From positions 274,647 to 338,646 of the forward strand of contig NZ_CAMLJQ010000001.1 of the NCBI RefSeq assembly GCF_946480305.1: a stretch of 64,000 nucleotides of DNA, read 5' to 3'. Origin of the DNA: an uncultured Caldimonas sp. (lineage in GTDB: Bacteria; Pseudomonadota; Gammaproteobacteria; Burkholderiales; Burkholderiaceae). Below are positions 52,663 to 64,000 of this stretch, one piece after another. Made by a program: the position numbers and the translations under genes. Within the stretch, counting starts at the first letter, position 1; every line of letters starts with the position of its first letter. The notes under the pieces were generated by a model that saw only the letters and a program-made list of their open reading frames with translations, was not told where the DNA came from and ran no database searches.

Positions 52663-54165
52663 TTATCGCGCCAGACCCTTTCCCTGCAAAGTCGGCGCAA
52701 AGCCCAGGTCTTCGGCATGCTGCGCGGCGAGTTCCATGATCGCTTCAGAGCGATGCGCGTCGCGCGGGGCACCGAGCACCTGCGGCGCCCGCGCCAGTGC
52801 ACGGGCCAGCACGCCGGCCGCCACCGGGCTGGCCATCGAGGTGCCATCCATCACGCCATAGCGATCCCGGTGGATCGTCGAGATGATCCCGACGCCCGGT
52901 GCCGCCAGCCGCACCTGCGGCCCCCGGTTGGAAAACCGGGCGACGAAGCTGTCATGCTTGCCATGCGGCTGCGTGGCATGCCGCTGTTGCGCCGCACCCT
53001 TCGGCCACGCCCCCTTCACGCCGATCGCCGACACCGCCAGCGACAGCGGATCGCTGGCGGGGAAACTCACCGGCCCGCCTTCGTTGCCCGCCGCCACCAC
53101 GCAGACAGCACCGCTGAGGCGGGCGAACTGGATCGCCTCGGAAATGGCCGGATCGCTGCCGCCCCCGCCCAGGCTCATGTTGATGATGTCGCACCCGTCC
53201 AGCACCGCCTGGCGGATCGCCTCGCGGATCGCCGCATTCGACGCACCGCCCTCCCCGTGCTCGAACACGCGGTACGCGTGCAGCTTCACGTGGGCCGCCT
53301 CGCCGAGCATCGCGTTCACAGCGCCGCGGCCGTGCGCCGCAATGACCCCCGCGACGTGGGTTCCGTGGCCGTCTTCGTCGTGCCACTGATCGGCCGGCTC
53401 CACGAGCGTGGTGTTGCGGCCCCGGGCCACCGGCAGGTCGGCATGCGGGCCGACACCGGTATCGATGACGGCCACCTTCACGCCCTGCCCATGATCCGCC
53501 TGGGGTGGCCCATACAGCGAGCGGCGGGCGTCGTTGAAGCCGAGATCGAGCGCAGGCAACGCGATCGTCATGCCGGGCTGCAACGCCAGGTTGCGCCACT
53601 CGCGCGGCCACGCGCCGTGCAACGGGTAGGCCGCCACGACCGGTGCCTGGCGCAGGGTCGCCGGTAGCCGCAACTTCACCTCGCCGCGGGCGTTGGTGGT
53701 GCCTTCCACCCCGGTGCCGGTGGCTGCGTCGGTCAGCACCACCACCAGGCAGTCCGGCAGTGGCTTGGCGCCCTCGCCTTCGCCGGCCCTGACCTGCAGC
53801 GTGAACGTCTGGGGGGGCTCGGCCGCCTTCACCGCGGGGCGCCGCAAGGCACGCAGGCGTGGAGCGCGCGCCGGGAGATAGCGACGCTCCGGCACGACCC
53901 GCAAGCCGGGGACCTCGGCCTGCAGCAACGCGGCCTCGTCGGGCGTCAGGGAGACCACCTTGGTGCCGTCGCTCGCAGCCGATGCGATCACGCGCAGCGT
54001 CACGGCGCCGAAGGTCTCCAGGCCGTCGCCGGGGTGGGGAACGAGCCGCCGCAGGAACTGCCGCGTGCTGCTCGACGAGAACGCGCCATGGGCAACGAAG
54101 CCAGCCGTGGGCAGCAACAGGAATCGTGTCGCGTGAGGCGATGGATGAGACGTCGGGGAATGCAT
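52663..54165 (-). CDS. Subtilisin-like serine protease (S8 family)
   Basis: A 500-residue protease with the complete catalytic set: D235 (VAVIDTGVG), H267 (DGHGTHVAGVIA), oxyanion N361 (VAAGNEGG) and S443 (GTSMASPVAAGV). Residues about 30-115 look like an I9-type propeptide region, and about 130-210 holds a beta-rich insertion with ATGTGVEGTTNARGEVKLRLP (carboxypeptidase-regulatory-like). No classical Sec signal peptide is seen, so it may act in the cytoplasm or leave by another route. AGGAGG lies three bases before the ATG. The 81-residue protein follows in the same operon. Confidence 0.9.
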   Translation of the reverse strand: MHSPTSHPSPHATRFLLLPTAGFVAHGAFSSSSTRQFLRRLVPHPGDGLETFGAVTLRVIASAASDGTKVVSLTPDEAALLQAEVPGLRVVPERRYLPARAPRLRALRRPAVKAAEPPQTFTLQVRAGEGEGAKPLPDCLVVVLTDAATGTGVEGTTNARGEVKLRLPATLRQAPVVAAYPLHGAWPREWRNLALQPGMTIALPALDLGFNDARRSLYGPPQADHGQGVKVAVIDTGVGPHADLPVARGRNTTLVEPADQWHDEDGHGTHVAGVIAAHGRGAVNAMLGEAAHVKLHAYRVFEHGEGGASNAAIREAIRQAVLDGCDIINMSLGGGGSDPAISEAIQFARLSGAVCVVAAGNEGGPVSFPASDPLSLAVSAIGVKGAWPKGAAQQRHATQPHGKHDSFVARFSNRGPQVRLAAPGVGIISTIHRDRYGVMDGTSMASPVAAGVLARALARAPQVLGAPRDAHRSEAIMELAAQHAEDLGFAPTLQGKGLAR

Positions 54166-54374
54166 GAGCCTCCTGGTCGTTTTGTGGTGAGGGCGAATGC
54201 CCCGGGGGGCAGCAAATGCTCGCGCCAAGGGAGATGAGCGTCGATTCTGCAAGCAAGCGCGAGGCCGTGTAACGGCGCGGTTGCATCTGCGGTTGGGCAT
54301 GCCGTTTGCGGCAGGGGCAACGTGGCTGGCCCGCCTGGGCGCCGGCCGTCGCCCGACATGAAGGAGTCATCGCG

Positions 54375-54866
54375 ATGCAACAACAGATCTCTGAAGTGAT
54401 GACGCGCAATGTGCGCGTCGTGTCCCCCGACGACACGCTGCAGGCCGCGGCGCAGGTGATGGACGAACTGAACGTCGGCGCCGTGCCGGTATGCACCGGC
54501 GAACGGCTCGTGGGCATGATCACCGACCGCGACATCACCGTGCGTGCCGTTGCGAGCGGTCTGCCGGCGGACGGCACCGCCGTCAAGGAGGTGATGACCG
54601 AGCAGGTCCGCTGGTGCTTCGAAGACCAGGACGTCGACGAAGTGATGCAGCAGATGAGCGACGTACAGATCCGCCGCATGCCCGTGGTCGACCACGACCA
54701 GCGGCTGGTCGGCATCGTCTCGCTCGGCGACCTGGCGACCAAGCACGGCGCCGACGTCGAGGACACGCTGGAGCGGATCTCGTCGCCCTCTGAGCCCGAC
54801 CGCTCCACCGTGGGCACGAGCGAGGCTGCCTCCTCGCAAGGCCAGGCACCACGCACCGCGCACTGA
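54375..54866 (+). CDS. CBS-domain pair protein
   Basis: A 163-residue stand-alone tandem CBS protein. The first CBS (about 8-60) contains VSPDDTLQAAAQVMDELNVGAVPV and GMITDRDIT, the second (about 72-130) RRMPVVDHDQRLVGIVSLGDLA. Such modules bind adenine nucleotides and regulate partner proteins. A polar tail follows. AAGGAG precedes the ATG. Confidence 0.9.
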   Translation: MQQQISEVMTRNVRVVSPDDTLQAAAQVMDELNVGAVPVCTGERLVGMITDRDITVRAVASGLPADGTAVKEVMTEQVRWCFEDQDVDEVMQQMSDVQIRRMPVVDHDQRLVGIVSLGDLATKHGADVEDTLERISSPSEPDRSTVGTSEAASSQGQAPRTAH

Positions 54867-55077
54867 AGCCGCACCCTCCCCGCTGCCGCCACCTGCCGCC
54901 GCAAGACCGCGACGGCTGCGTGGCGGTTCGCATGCTGTAAGGATCGCGCACTGTGCGCGACCAACCATCACCAACTCGCCGCTTGCGCTCCGATGCACCA
55001 GGCGCTACGGTGAGCACCACCTGCCAGTTGCGGCTGCAGGCCCGCGCAGACAAAAGGCCCACGCTCCAAGGACCCCA

Positions 55078-56135
55078 ATGAAAACGCCGACCCAGCCCTA
55101 CGCTCCCGCCACCTTCCCTTCCTGTTCCCCATCTTTCGAGCATGAGAGGCAGTCTGCGACGTGGCCGGCCAGCCACGGCATGGCGCAGCCATGGATCGTG
55201 ATCGACGCCGTCGAGGACCGCCTTGCTCAGCGCGAGGAGTTGCGCCGGGGCCTGATGGCGAAGCAGGCCCGGATCTCGCCGAAGTTCTTCTATGACGCAC
55301 AAGGCTGTGCGCTCTACAGCGCCATCTGCGAACTCGACGAGTACTACCCCACCCGCACCGAAGCGCTCATCTTCGAGCGCCATCGCAGCGCCATTGCCCG
55401 GCGCCTGCCGCACGGCCCGCAGTGGGTGGACCTGGGCTGCGGCGATGGTGCCAAGTCGTGGCCCTGGCTCGACGCGGTGCATGCGCGCCGTTGGGTGGGG
55501 GTCGACATCTCGCCCGAATGGCTGCGCATCTCGCTCGACGCAGGCAAAGGACGCTTTCCCGGCCTCGACTTCGTCGGCGTCGCGACCGACTTCACCCGGC
55601 CCTTGAAGCTGCAACGCGTGCTGCAACGTTCGCCGGCACCGTCCGTGTTCTTCTACCCCGGCTCTTCGATCGGGAACTTCACACCCGACGAGGCGCTGCC
55701 ATTGCTGCGTTCCGTGCGCGAGCACCTGGGCCCCGACGGCCGCCTGCTGATCGGCGTCGACGGCATCAAGGACCGGGCCGTCCTCGAAGCGGCTTACGAC
55801 GACGCGCTGGGCGTCACCGCGGCGTTCAACCTGAACGTGCTGCGGGTCGTGAACCGCGAACTCGACGCCGACTTTTCTCCGCGCGCCTTCCAGCACCGCG
55901 CCGTGTTCAACGCGGCGGCGAGCCGCATCGAGATGCGTCTCGTCGCGCGCGCCGATCACGCGGTACGCATCGGCGACGAGGAGCGGCACTTCGCCTGCGG
56001 CGAGAGCATCGTCACCGAGTACTCCTACAAGTACACCGCCGACAGCTTTGCTGCCCTGCTGCGTGATGCCGGCTTCGGCACCCTGCATCGCTGGGCCGAC
56101 GAGCGCGACTGGTTCCACGTGTTCGTCGCTGCCGC

Positions 56136-56139
<4 letters not shown>
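55078..56139 (+). CDS. egtD: L-histidine N-alpha-methyltransferase EgtD
   Basis: A 353-residue SAM-dependent methyltransferase that trimethylates histidine to hercynine, the first step of ergothioneine synthesis. Family landmarks are LMAKQARISPKFFYDAQGCALY, YPTRTEALIF, the SAM motif WVDLGCGDGAKS and FFYPGSSIGNF. AAGGA lies about seven bases before the ATG; an alternative ATG at 55180 would remove a Pro-rich leader of 34 residues. Its stop overlaps the egtB start in an ATGA junction, so the genes are coupled. Confidence 0.93.
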
Positions 56140-57395
<1,256 letters not shown>

Positions 57396-57442
57396 GGGTG
57401 GCATAGTGCGGTGACTCCCGTCGCCGCATTCACGCCCGCTCC

Positions 57443-57862
57443 ATGGACCCCACTGCCCACGCCAGCTGCTACTGCGGCCGTGTCCGCCTGCGTTTCGAAG
57501 GCGCGCCCGAAAGCGTCGTGCACTGCCACTGCACACAATGCCGACGCCTGAGCGGCTGCGCCTACACCACGTGGGTCAGCGTCGCGCGCAAGGGACTGCA
57601 CATCGAGGGCGAGCCGTCGCTGCAGGACCACGCTGCCACCGCGAACGTCACGCGCCACTTCTGCCGGCACTGCGGCACGCACCTGTACACGAGCGACCGC
57701 CGTTATCCGGTGATTGCCGGCATCCCGGCGGGCGTGCTGGCGCCAGGGGTAGCGGTACAGCCACAAGGGCACTACTACGTCGACGACAAGGTGCCTTGGT
57801 GCGACTGGGCCGATACGCTGCCGCGCTTTGGCGGGCCTACGGGTTTTGAACCGCAGCCGTAG
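57443..57862 (+). CDS. GFA-family (glutathione-dependent formaldehyde-activating-like) zinc protein
   Basis: A 139-residue protein with the GFA zinc-binding cysteines: ASCYCGRVRL, VHCHCTQCRRLSG and FCRHCGTHLY. Family members include S-hydroxymethylglutathione synthase-like and centromere-V-like proteins; the substrate is unknown. It lies 48 bp after egtB and converges on bioB with only 20 bp between. Confidence 0.88.
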   Translation: MDPTAHASCYCGRVRLRFEGAPESVVHCHCTQCRRLSGCAYTTWVSVARKGLHIEGEPSLQDHAATANVTRHFCRHCGTHLYTSDRRYPVIAGIPAGVLAPGVAVQPQGHYYVDDKVPWCDWADTLPRFGGPTGFEPQP

Positions 57863-57882
57863 GCCGCCGTGCCCGGCGAGGT

Positions 57883-58890
57883 TCAGGCAGCCCTGAGGCC
57901 CAGCTTCTCGAACAGCTTCTGGTCGCGTTCCCAGTCGGGGTTGCCGGTGGTGAGCAGCTTGTCGCCATAGAAGATGGAGTTGGCGCCAGCCATGAAACAC
58001 AGCGCCTGCACCGCTTCGCTCATCTGCTGGCGGCCGGCGGACAGGCGCACGCGGGCCTTGGGCATCGTGATGCGGGCCACCGCGATGGTGCGGACGAACT
58101 CCAGCGGGTCGAGCGGGTCGAGGCCGTGCAGCGGCGTACCTTCGACCTGCACCAGGTGATTGATCGGCACCGACTCGGGGTACGGGTCGAGATTGGCCAG
58201 TTGTGCCACCAGGCCGGCGCGCTCGCGGCGCGACTCACCCATGCCGACGATGCCGCCGCTGCACACGTGCATGCCGGCGGCGCGCACGTGTTCGAGCGTG
58301 TCGAGACGGTCCTGGTAGTCGCGGGTGCTGATGATGCGGCCGTAGGCCTCGGGCGCGGTGTCGAGGTTGTGGTTGTAGTAGTCGAGACCGGCGTCCTTCA
58401 ACGTGCGGGCCTGGGTGTCGGTCAGCATGCCGAGCGTGCAGCAGGCTTCGAGGCCGAGGTCCTTCACGCTGCGAACGAGCTCGGCCACCTTTTCGATGTC
58501 GCGGTCCTTCGGCGCGCGCCAGGCGGCGCCCATGCAGAAGCGCGTGGCGCCCTGCTCGCGCGCGGCGGCCGCCGCAGCCTTCACGGCGTCCACGTCCATC
58601 AGCTTGTCGGCCTCCACGCCGGTGTCGTAATGAACCGACTGCGGGCAGTACGCACAGTCTTCAGGGCAGCCGCCGGTCTTGATCGACAGCAGCGTCGACA
58701 ACTGCACCTCGTTGGGCTCGAAGTGCTCGCGGTGCACGCTCTGGGCGCGGAACAGCAGGTCGTTGAAGGGCAGCTCGAACAGGGCTTCGACGGCATCGAC
58801 CGGCCAGCGCTCGTGGCTCGTCTCGGTGGCCGCCGCGCGGCGCACGATCTGCACGGGCTGGGGGGTGACGGTGGCGTTCGTCATCGACAT
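57883..58890 (-). CDS. bioB: Biotin synthase
   Basis: A 335-residue radical-SAM enzyme that inserts sulfur into dethiobiotin. The CX3CX2C cluster motif is at C75-C79-C82 (CPEDCAYC). Other landmarks are [35 protein letters not shown] and [15 protein letters not shown]. It starts 42 bp after the thiDE stop on the same strand, so it may be co-transcribed with the thiamine operon. An ATG two codons downstream is an alternative start. Confidence 0.96.
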   Translation of the reverse strand: MSMTNATVTPQPVQIVRRAAATETSHERWPVDAVEALFELPFNDLLFRAQSVHREHFEPNEVQLSTLLSIKTGGCPEDCAYCPQSVHYDTGVEADKLMDVDAVKAAAAAAREQGATRFCMGAAWRAPKDRDIEKVAELVRSVKDLGLEACCTLGMLTDTQARTLKDAGLDYYNHNLDTAPEAYGRIISTRDYQDRLDTLEHVRAAGMHVCSGGIVGMGESRRERAGLVAQLANLDPYPESVPINHLVQVEGTPLHGLDPLDPLEFVRTIAVARITMPKARVRLSAGRQQMSEAVQALCFMAGANSIFYGDKLLTTGNPDWERDQKLFEKLGLRAA

Positions 58891-58932
58891 CTCGGTTGAT
58901 CGAAAGAAGTCGGCAGTGTATCGCCGGCGTTT

Positions 58933-60486
58933 TCAGGCCCAGGGAACCGGGCCTGGCAAGGTGCTGCACGGCAGCGGCGGTGCCTCGATGCGGGCAGCGC
59001 GGCGCCCCTGTTCGATGGCGGTCTGCAAACGCTGAGCCGCCTGCTCCGGCTGCGCCGCCTGCACGATGCCCCGCAGCACGGCAATGCCGGCTGCACCGCA
59101 CCGCACCGCCTCGAGGCTGCGCGGCTCGTCCATGCCGGCAATGGCAACGACCGGCTCGCGCAGCACGCTGCACCAGTAGGCCAGGTTGCCGGCACCCTGC
59201 GGCCGCCACGGCATGTCCTTCGTCGTCGTGGCGTGGATCGGGCCACAGGCGATGTAGCTGGGCGCAAAGCCGTGGGCGCGGCAGACTTCCCAGTAGCTGT
59301 GTGTGCTCAGACCCAGCCGCAGGCCGGCGTCACGCAGGGCGGCCACCTCGGTGTGCGCCAGGGTCTGCAGGTCTTCCTGGCCCAGGTGCACGCCGTATGC
59401 ACCATGCTCGAGTGCGAGCTGCCAATGGTCGTTGATGAACAACTGCGCCCCGACGGCGCGAGCGGCCTGCACACTGCGCTGCACCTCGCGGCTCAGCACC
59501 TCGTGCGGCGCTTCCTTGATGCGCAGCTGCACGGTCCGCACCCCGGCGGCCAGCACGCGCTCGACCCACTCGGCGCTGTCGACCACCGCATACAAGCCCA
59601 GCCAGGCGTCCGACAAGACGTCGAAGCGGGCGCCGGGGGCGGCTGCCGTCGCCCGGAGCGTCGGCAGCACGTCTGCGTCGCGTCCAAAGCCGGCACGCGG
59701 TCGGACCGGACCGGCGCCCTGGCCCGCCGCGTAGCCATGGCGCAGCGCGGTCGTGGTGGCCATCTTCGCGACGACGGCGGCGTCGGCTTCGCAGAAGCCG
59801 AGCGCCAGGGCTGCGGCAGCCGACGACGCATAGACGCAGCCCGTGCCATGGGTGTGCCGGACGTCGAGCCGGGGCAAGGCGAGCCACCCCTGTGCTTGCA
59901 CGGTGTCGATCCAGTCCAGCGACTCGTCGCTGCCTGCATCGCCCCCAGTGATCGCCACCGCAAGCGGGCCCATGGTCCGCAGCTCGGCCGCCGCCCGCGG
60001 CACATCGTCCGTCGTCAAGAGCTCGCCGCGTCCGAGCAGCCAGGCCGCCTCGGCCCGGTTGGGAGTGATCAGCGTCGCGCGCGGCAGCAGTTCGGCAACG
60101 AAGGCCTGGCGCAACTCGTCCACAGCCAGGCTTGCACCGGTGCTCGCCCGTCGCACCGGGTCCACCACCAGGGCCACCGGCGCGTCCCGCCGCAGCCAGT
60201 CGACCCAGCTCGCCACGCAACGCGCGTTCTCCACGCTGCCCAGCATGCCGGTCTTGATCACCCGCGGACGCAGATCGGCGGCAAGCGCGGCGAGTTGCGC
60301 TTCGAGCTGCGCCGCCGGTACGGCGTCGACCCGTTCGACCGCCACCGAGTTCTGCGCCGTCAGCGCCGCGATCGCGGTGCATCCGTGCACGTCGAACGCT
60401 TCGAATGCCTTCAGGTCGGCCTGGATGCCGGCGCCGGCGCCGCTGTCGGAGCCTGCGATGCTCCAGACGATCGGACGCCCGGTCAT
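58933..60486 (-). CDS. thiDE: Fused hydroxymethylpyrimidine(-phosphate) kinase / thiamine-phosphate synthase (ThiD-ThiE)
   Basis: A 517-residue fusion. Residues 1 to about 265 are ThiD-like ([29 protein letters not shown], the ribokinase-type GTGCVYASS). From about 310 the ThiE barrel follows ([50 protein letters not shown]). It would phosphorylate the pyrimidine and couple it to the thiazole to make thiamine phosphate. In ThiD the usual DPVM strand reads [10 protein letters not shown]. The ATG overlaps the thiG stop (ATGA). Confidence 0.92.
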   Translation of the reverse strand: MTGRPIVWSIAGSDSGAGAGIQADLKAFEAFDVHGCTAIAALTAQNSVAVERVDAVPAAQLEAQLAALAADLRPRVIKTGMLGSVENARCVASWVDWLRRDAPVALVVDPVRRASTGASLAVDELRQAFVAELLPRATLITPNRAEAAWLLGRGELLTTDDVPRAAAELRTMGPLAVAITGGDAGSDESLDWIDTVQAQGWLALPRLDVRHTHGTGCVYASSAAAALALGFCEADAAVVAKMATTTALRHGYAAGQGAGPVRPRAGFGRDADVLPTLRATAAAPGARFDVLSDAWLGLYAVVDSAEWVERVLAAGVRTVQLRIKEAPHEVLSREVQRSVQAARAVGAQLFINDHWQLALEHGAYGVHLGQEDLQTLAHTEVAALRDAGLRLGLSTHSYWEVCRAHGFAPSYIACGPIHATTTKDMPWRPQGAGNLAYWCSVLREPVVAIAGMDEPRSLEAVRCGAAGIAVLRGIVQAAQPEQAAQRLQTAIEQGRRAARIEAPPLPCSTLPGPVPWA

Positions 60487-61274
60487 AGGTCGAACGGCCT
60501 GCCTGCGACCGGCGTGGACGCCACCGCCATGTCCTGCGGCGCCAGCAGGCCTGAGAGGTACCCGAGCCGCCCCGCCTCGATGGCGTGACGGAACGCCTTC
60601 GCCATGCCGACGGGGTCGGCGGCCTGGGCGACGGCGGAGTTCAGCAGCACCGCGTCGAAGCCCAGTTCCATCGCCTGCGCGGCATGCGAAGGCGCTCCGA
60701 TGCCGGCATCGACGATCAGCGTCACGTCCGGCAGGCGCGAACGCAGCGTGCGCAAGGCCCACGGGTTGATGAGCCCCTGGCCGGAACCGATCGGTGCGCC
60801 CCAGGGCATGAGGATGCGGCAGCCCACGTCGAGCAGGCGCTGGCAGCTCACCAGGTCGTCAGTGCAGTACGGGAAGACCTCGAAGCCTTCCTTCACCAAT
60901 TGCTCGGCGGCATCGACCAGCTCGAACGGATCGGGCTGCAGCGTGTGCTCGTCGCCCACCACTTCGAGCTTGATCCAGTGCGTCTCCAGCAGCTCGCGCG
61001 CCATATGCGCCAGCGTCACCGCTTCGCGCGCGGTGCGGCAGCCGGCGGTGTTGGGCAGCAGGCGTGCACCGCAGCCCTTGATGATCTCGATGAAGCCGTT
61101 GTCGCCGGCACTGGAGGACAACTGGCGCTTCAAGCCCAGTGTCACCACCTCGGCGCCCGACGCTTGTATGGCCTCGCGCAGCACCTGGGGTGACGGATAG
61201 CCCGCCGTGCCGAGCAGGAAACGGCTGCCCAGCAACGCGTCGGCGAGCTGGAAGTCGGAGGTCGTACCGCTCAT
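60483..61274 (-). CDS. thiG: Thiazole synthase ThiG
   Basis: A 263-residue barrel enzyme that forms the thiazole phosphate from deoxyxylulose phosphate, dehydroglycine and ThiS-thiocarboxylate. Landmarks are [12 protein letters not shown], the Schiff-base Lys region [22 protein letters not shown], and [27 protein letters not shown] in two adjacent blocks. It starts one base after the thiS stop. Confidence 0.96.
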   Translation of the reverse strand: MSGTTSDFQLADALLGSRFLLGTAGYPSPQVLREAIQASGAEVVTLGLKRQLSSSAGDNGFIEIIKGCGARLLPNTAGCRTAREAVTLAHMARELLETHWIKLEVVGDEHTLQPDPFELVDAAEQLVKEGFEVFPYCTDDLVSCQRLLDVGCRILMPWGAPIGSGQGLINPWALRTLRSRLPDVTLIVDAGIGAPSHAAQAMELGFDAVLLNSAVAQAADPVGMAKAFRHAIEAGRLGYLSGLLAPQDMAVASTPVAGRPFDL

Positions 61275-61275
61275 C

Positions 61276-61536
61276 TCATCCTCCCACGATCGGTTCGAAA
61301 CAGGTGACCTGGTCACCGGGTTGCAGGTGGCGCTGCGCACGCGCGGCGCGCGGCACGAAGTTGCCATTGACGGCTGTCGCGACGGACGTCGGCGGGTGCC
61401 CAAGCCGCTCCAGCAAGGCAGCGAGTGTGGTGCCGGGTGCCACGTGCCGTGCGGCGCCATTGACCGTGATGCTCACCGCCCCCGGCGCATCGGGCGGCAC
61501 ATAGGCGTCGGTCACGCCCTGCGTGTTGCCGTTCAT
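61276..61536 (-). CDS. thiS: Sulfur-carrier protein ThiS
   Basis: An 86-residue ubiquitin-like sulfur carrier ending in the required Gly-Gly (EPIVGG). The core is [24 protein letters not shown] and [12 protein letters not shown]. An N-terminal extension of about 20 residues is unusual, as ThiS is normally about 66 residues, so translation may begin further in. The ATG overlaps the thiO stop (ATGA). Confidence 0.93.
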   Translation of the reverse strand: MNGNTQGVTDAYVPPDAPGAVSITVNGAARHVAPGTTLAALLERLGHPPTSVATAVNGNFVPRAARAQRHLQPGDQVTCFEPIVGG

Positions 61537-62594
61537 GCGGCCACCTCTCCCTGCAGCGCCTGCGCCATCTGGGACAGCGCCTCTTCGACCATGGCGGGTG
61601 CGATCAGCCAACCGTGCCTGAACAGGCCGTTGATGCGGGTCAGCCCCGGCCGCGTGTCGATCAGCGGCAGGTTGTCCGGCAACGCCGGGCGCAGGTTCAC
61701 TTCGGTGTGCACGATGCGTGCCTCCGCCAGCTCCGGGATCACGCTGTGGGCCGCGCTCAGCAGTGCCAGCGTGCTGCGCACCGAGCAGGGCGAGCGGTCC
61801 TCGGTCTCCACCTCGCTGGCCCCGACGACCACCAGTTCGCCCGGCCGCGGCACGATGTAGACGCGCCAGCGCGGATGCAGCAGCCGCACCGGCCGGCCCA
61901 GCTGCACGCCGGGCGCATGCAGCCAGAACACCTCGCCTCGCACGCCACGCACGGGCAGATCGGGCTTGGCGCCAGTTCCGCGCACGTCGAACACCCAATC
62001 GAAACGATGCTCGCCACCCGCCTCCAGCTGCCCCGGTGCGAGCCGCTCGACGCTGTGCTCCCAGCGCCATTGCACGCCCCGCTGTGTGGCGCCTTCGGCC
62101 AGTGCGAGCATCGCTTCCACGGTGTGGATCTGCCCTTCCTGCTCGAGCATCCAGGCGTACGCCGGGCCGTGGATGGAAGGTTCCAGCGTGCGCAGGCTGG
62201 CCAGTGGCAGGCTGCGCGGCAGGTGCCCACCCGGCGCCTTGGCCCGCAGCACGTCGAGCAGGCGCTGCGCGGAGCCGGCATCGGGCCGGTGCGCCAGCAG
62301 CAGACTGCCCTTGCGATGGAAGTCCACGGGGCTGGGCAGTTCCCTGACGATCTGCTGCCACAGGTCCAGCGAGCGCAACCCGTACTGCGCCACCTTCGCA
62401 TCGGCACATTCCAGCTCGGCCAACGGGCTCAACATGCCAGCGGCCGTCCAGCCGGCGGCGCGGCCCGGGCCCCGGGCCGCGGCATCTGCCGCCGGGTCGA
62501 ACACCGTGACCCGGTGCCCCAGCCCGCTCAACTGCCAGGCCAGCAGCCGGCCCAGCAGCCCGGCCCCGGCAATCCCGACGTGCATCGGCGTCAT
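61533..62594 (-). CDS. thiO: FAD-dependent glycine oxidase ThiO
   Basis: A 353-residue flavoprotein that makes dehydroglycine for ThiG. The N-terminal Rossmann motif is GIAGAGLLGRLLAWQL, and further matches are AAGWTAAGMLSPLAE, VRGEVFWLHAP and NGLFRHGWLIAPA. GGAAGG precedes the ATG. It starts 18 bp after the thiC stop. Confidence 0.93.
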   Translation of the reverse strand: MTPMHVGIAGAGLLGRLLAWQLSGLGHRVTVFDPAADAAARGPGRAAGWTAAGMLSPLAELECADAKVAQYGLRSLDLWQQIVRELPSPVDFHRKGSLLLAHRPDAGSAQRLLDVLRAKAPGGHLPRSLPLASLRTLEPSIHGPAYAWMLEQEGQIHTVEAMLALAEGATQRGVQWRWEHSVERLAPGQLEAGGEHRFDWVFDVRGTGAKPDLPVRGVRGEVFWLHAPGVQLGRPVRLLHPRWRVYIVPRPGELVVVGASEVETEDRSPCSVRSTLALLSAAHSVIPELAEARIVHTEVNLRPALPDNLPLIDTRPGLTRINGLFRHGWLIAPAMVEEALSQMAQALQGEVAA

Positions 62595-62612
62595 CGCGTC
62601 CTTCCTCGTGGA

Positions 62613-64000
<1,388 letters not shown>

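Overview
The window is GC-rich, tightly packed bacterial DNA. The gene families point to a betaproteobacterium of the order Burkholderiales: flhDC, a thiC-thiO-thiS-thiG-thiDE thiamine operon, an egtD-egtB ergothioneine pair, and a type III secretion (T3SS) locus ordered like Hrp2 systems. This placement is an inference from gene content. I saw no rRNA, tRNA, CRISPR array or insertion sequence.

Region 1 (1-9.5 kb) is a dense signalling block. It holds a sensor kinase cut by the window edge, two LuxR-type autoinducer-domain proteins (one without a DNA-binding domain), two paralogous LysR regulators, a pseudo-receiver protein, a c-heme sensor with no output domain, and a NarL-type response regulator beside its histidine kinase. 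Region 2 (9.6-26 kb) is dominated by three minus-strand genes for large unrecognised proteins of 536, about 1290 and 3319 residues, probably secreted or otherwise tied to the T3SS. The 3319-residue protein has a long polyproline run, coiled coils, membrane-like segments and an embedded metal-dependent amidohydrolase barrel. Region 3 (26-41 kb) is the T3SS core. One minus-strand gene string runs sctV-S-C-D-F-I-J-K-L-N-O-T-U, and sctQ-sctR diverge from it. No translocon, chaperone or needle-length gene is recognisable, and SctU lacks the canonical NPTH self-cleavage motif. Region 4 (40-43 kb) has a third LuxR-type regulator and a degenerate sensor/receiver protein.

A recurrent 16-bp dyad (7-2-7 layout, invariant CG at positions 4-5 and CGTAG at 12-16) occurs eight times. 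It lies before the heme-sensor operon, before both giant genes, between sctV and sctQ, and before the third LuxR gene. It is the best candidate for a shared operator tying regions 1-4 into one T3SS regulon. The NarL-type or LuxR-type regulators encoded here are the obvious candidate binders.

Region 5 (42-55 kb) is mixed: a phosphoribosyltransferase, a membrane Ser/Thr kinase, a DksA/TraR-type zinc-finger protein, flhDC, a cysteine-rich copper-storage-like protein, a divergent pair of histidine kinases, a subtilisin-like protease with a small companion protein, and a CBS-domain protein. Region 6 (55-64 kb) is metabolic: egtD-egtB, a GFA-family protein, bioB, and the thiamine operon ending in thiC, which runs off the right edge.
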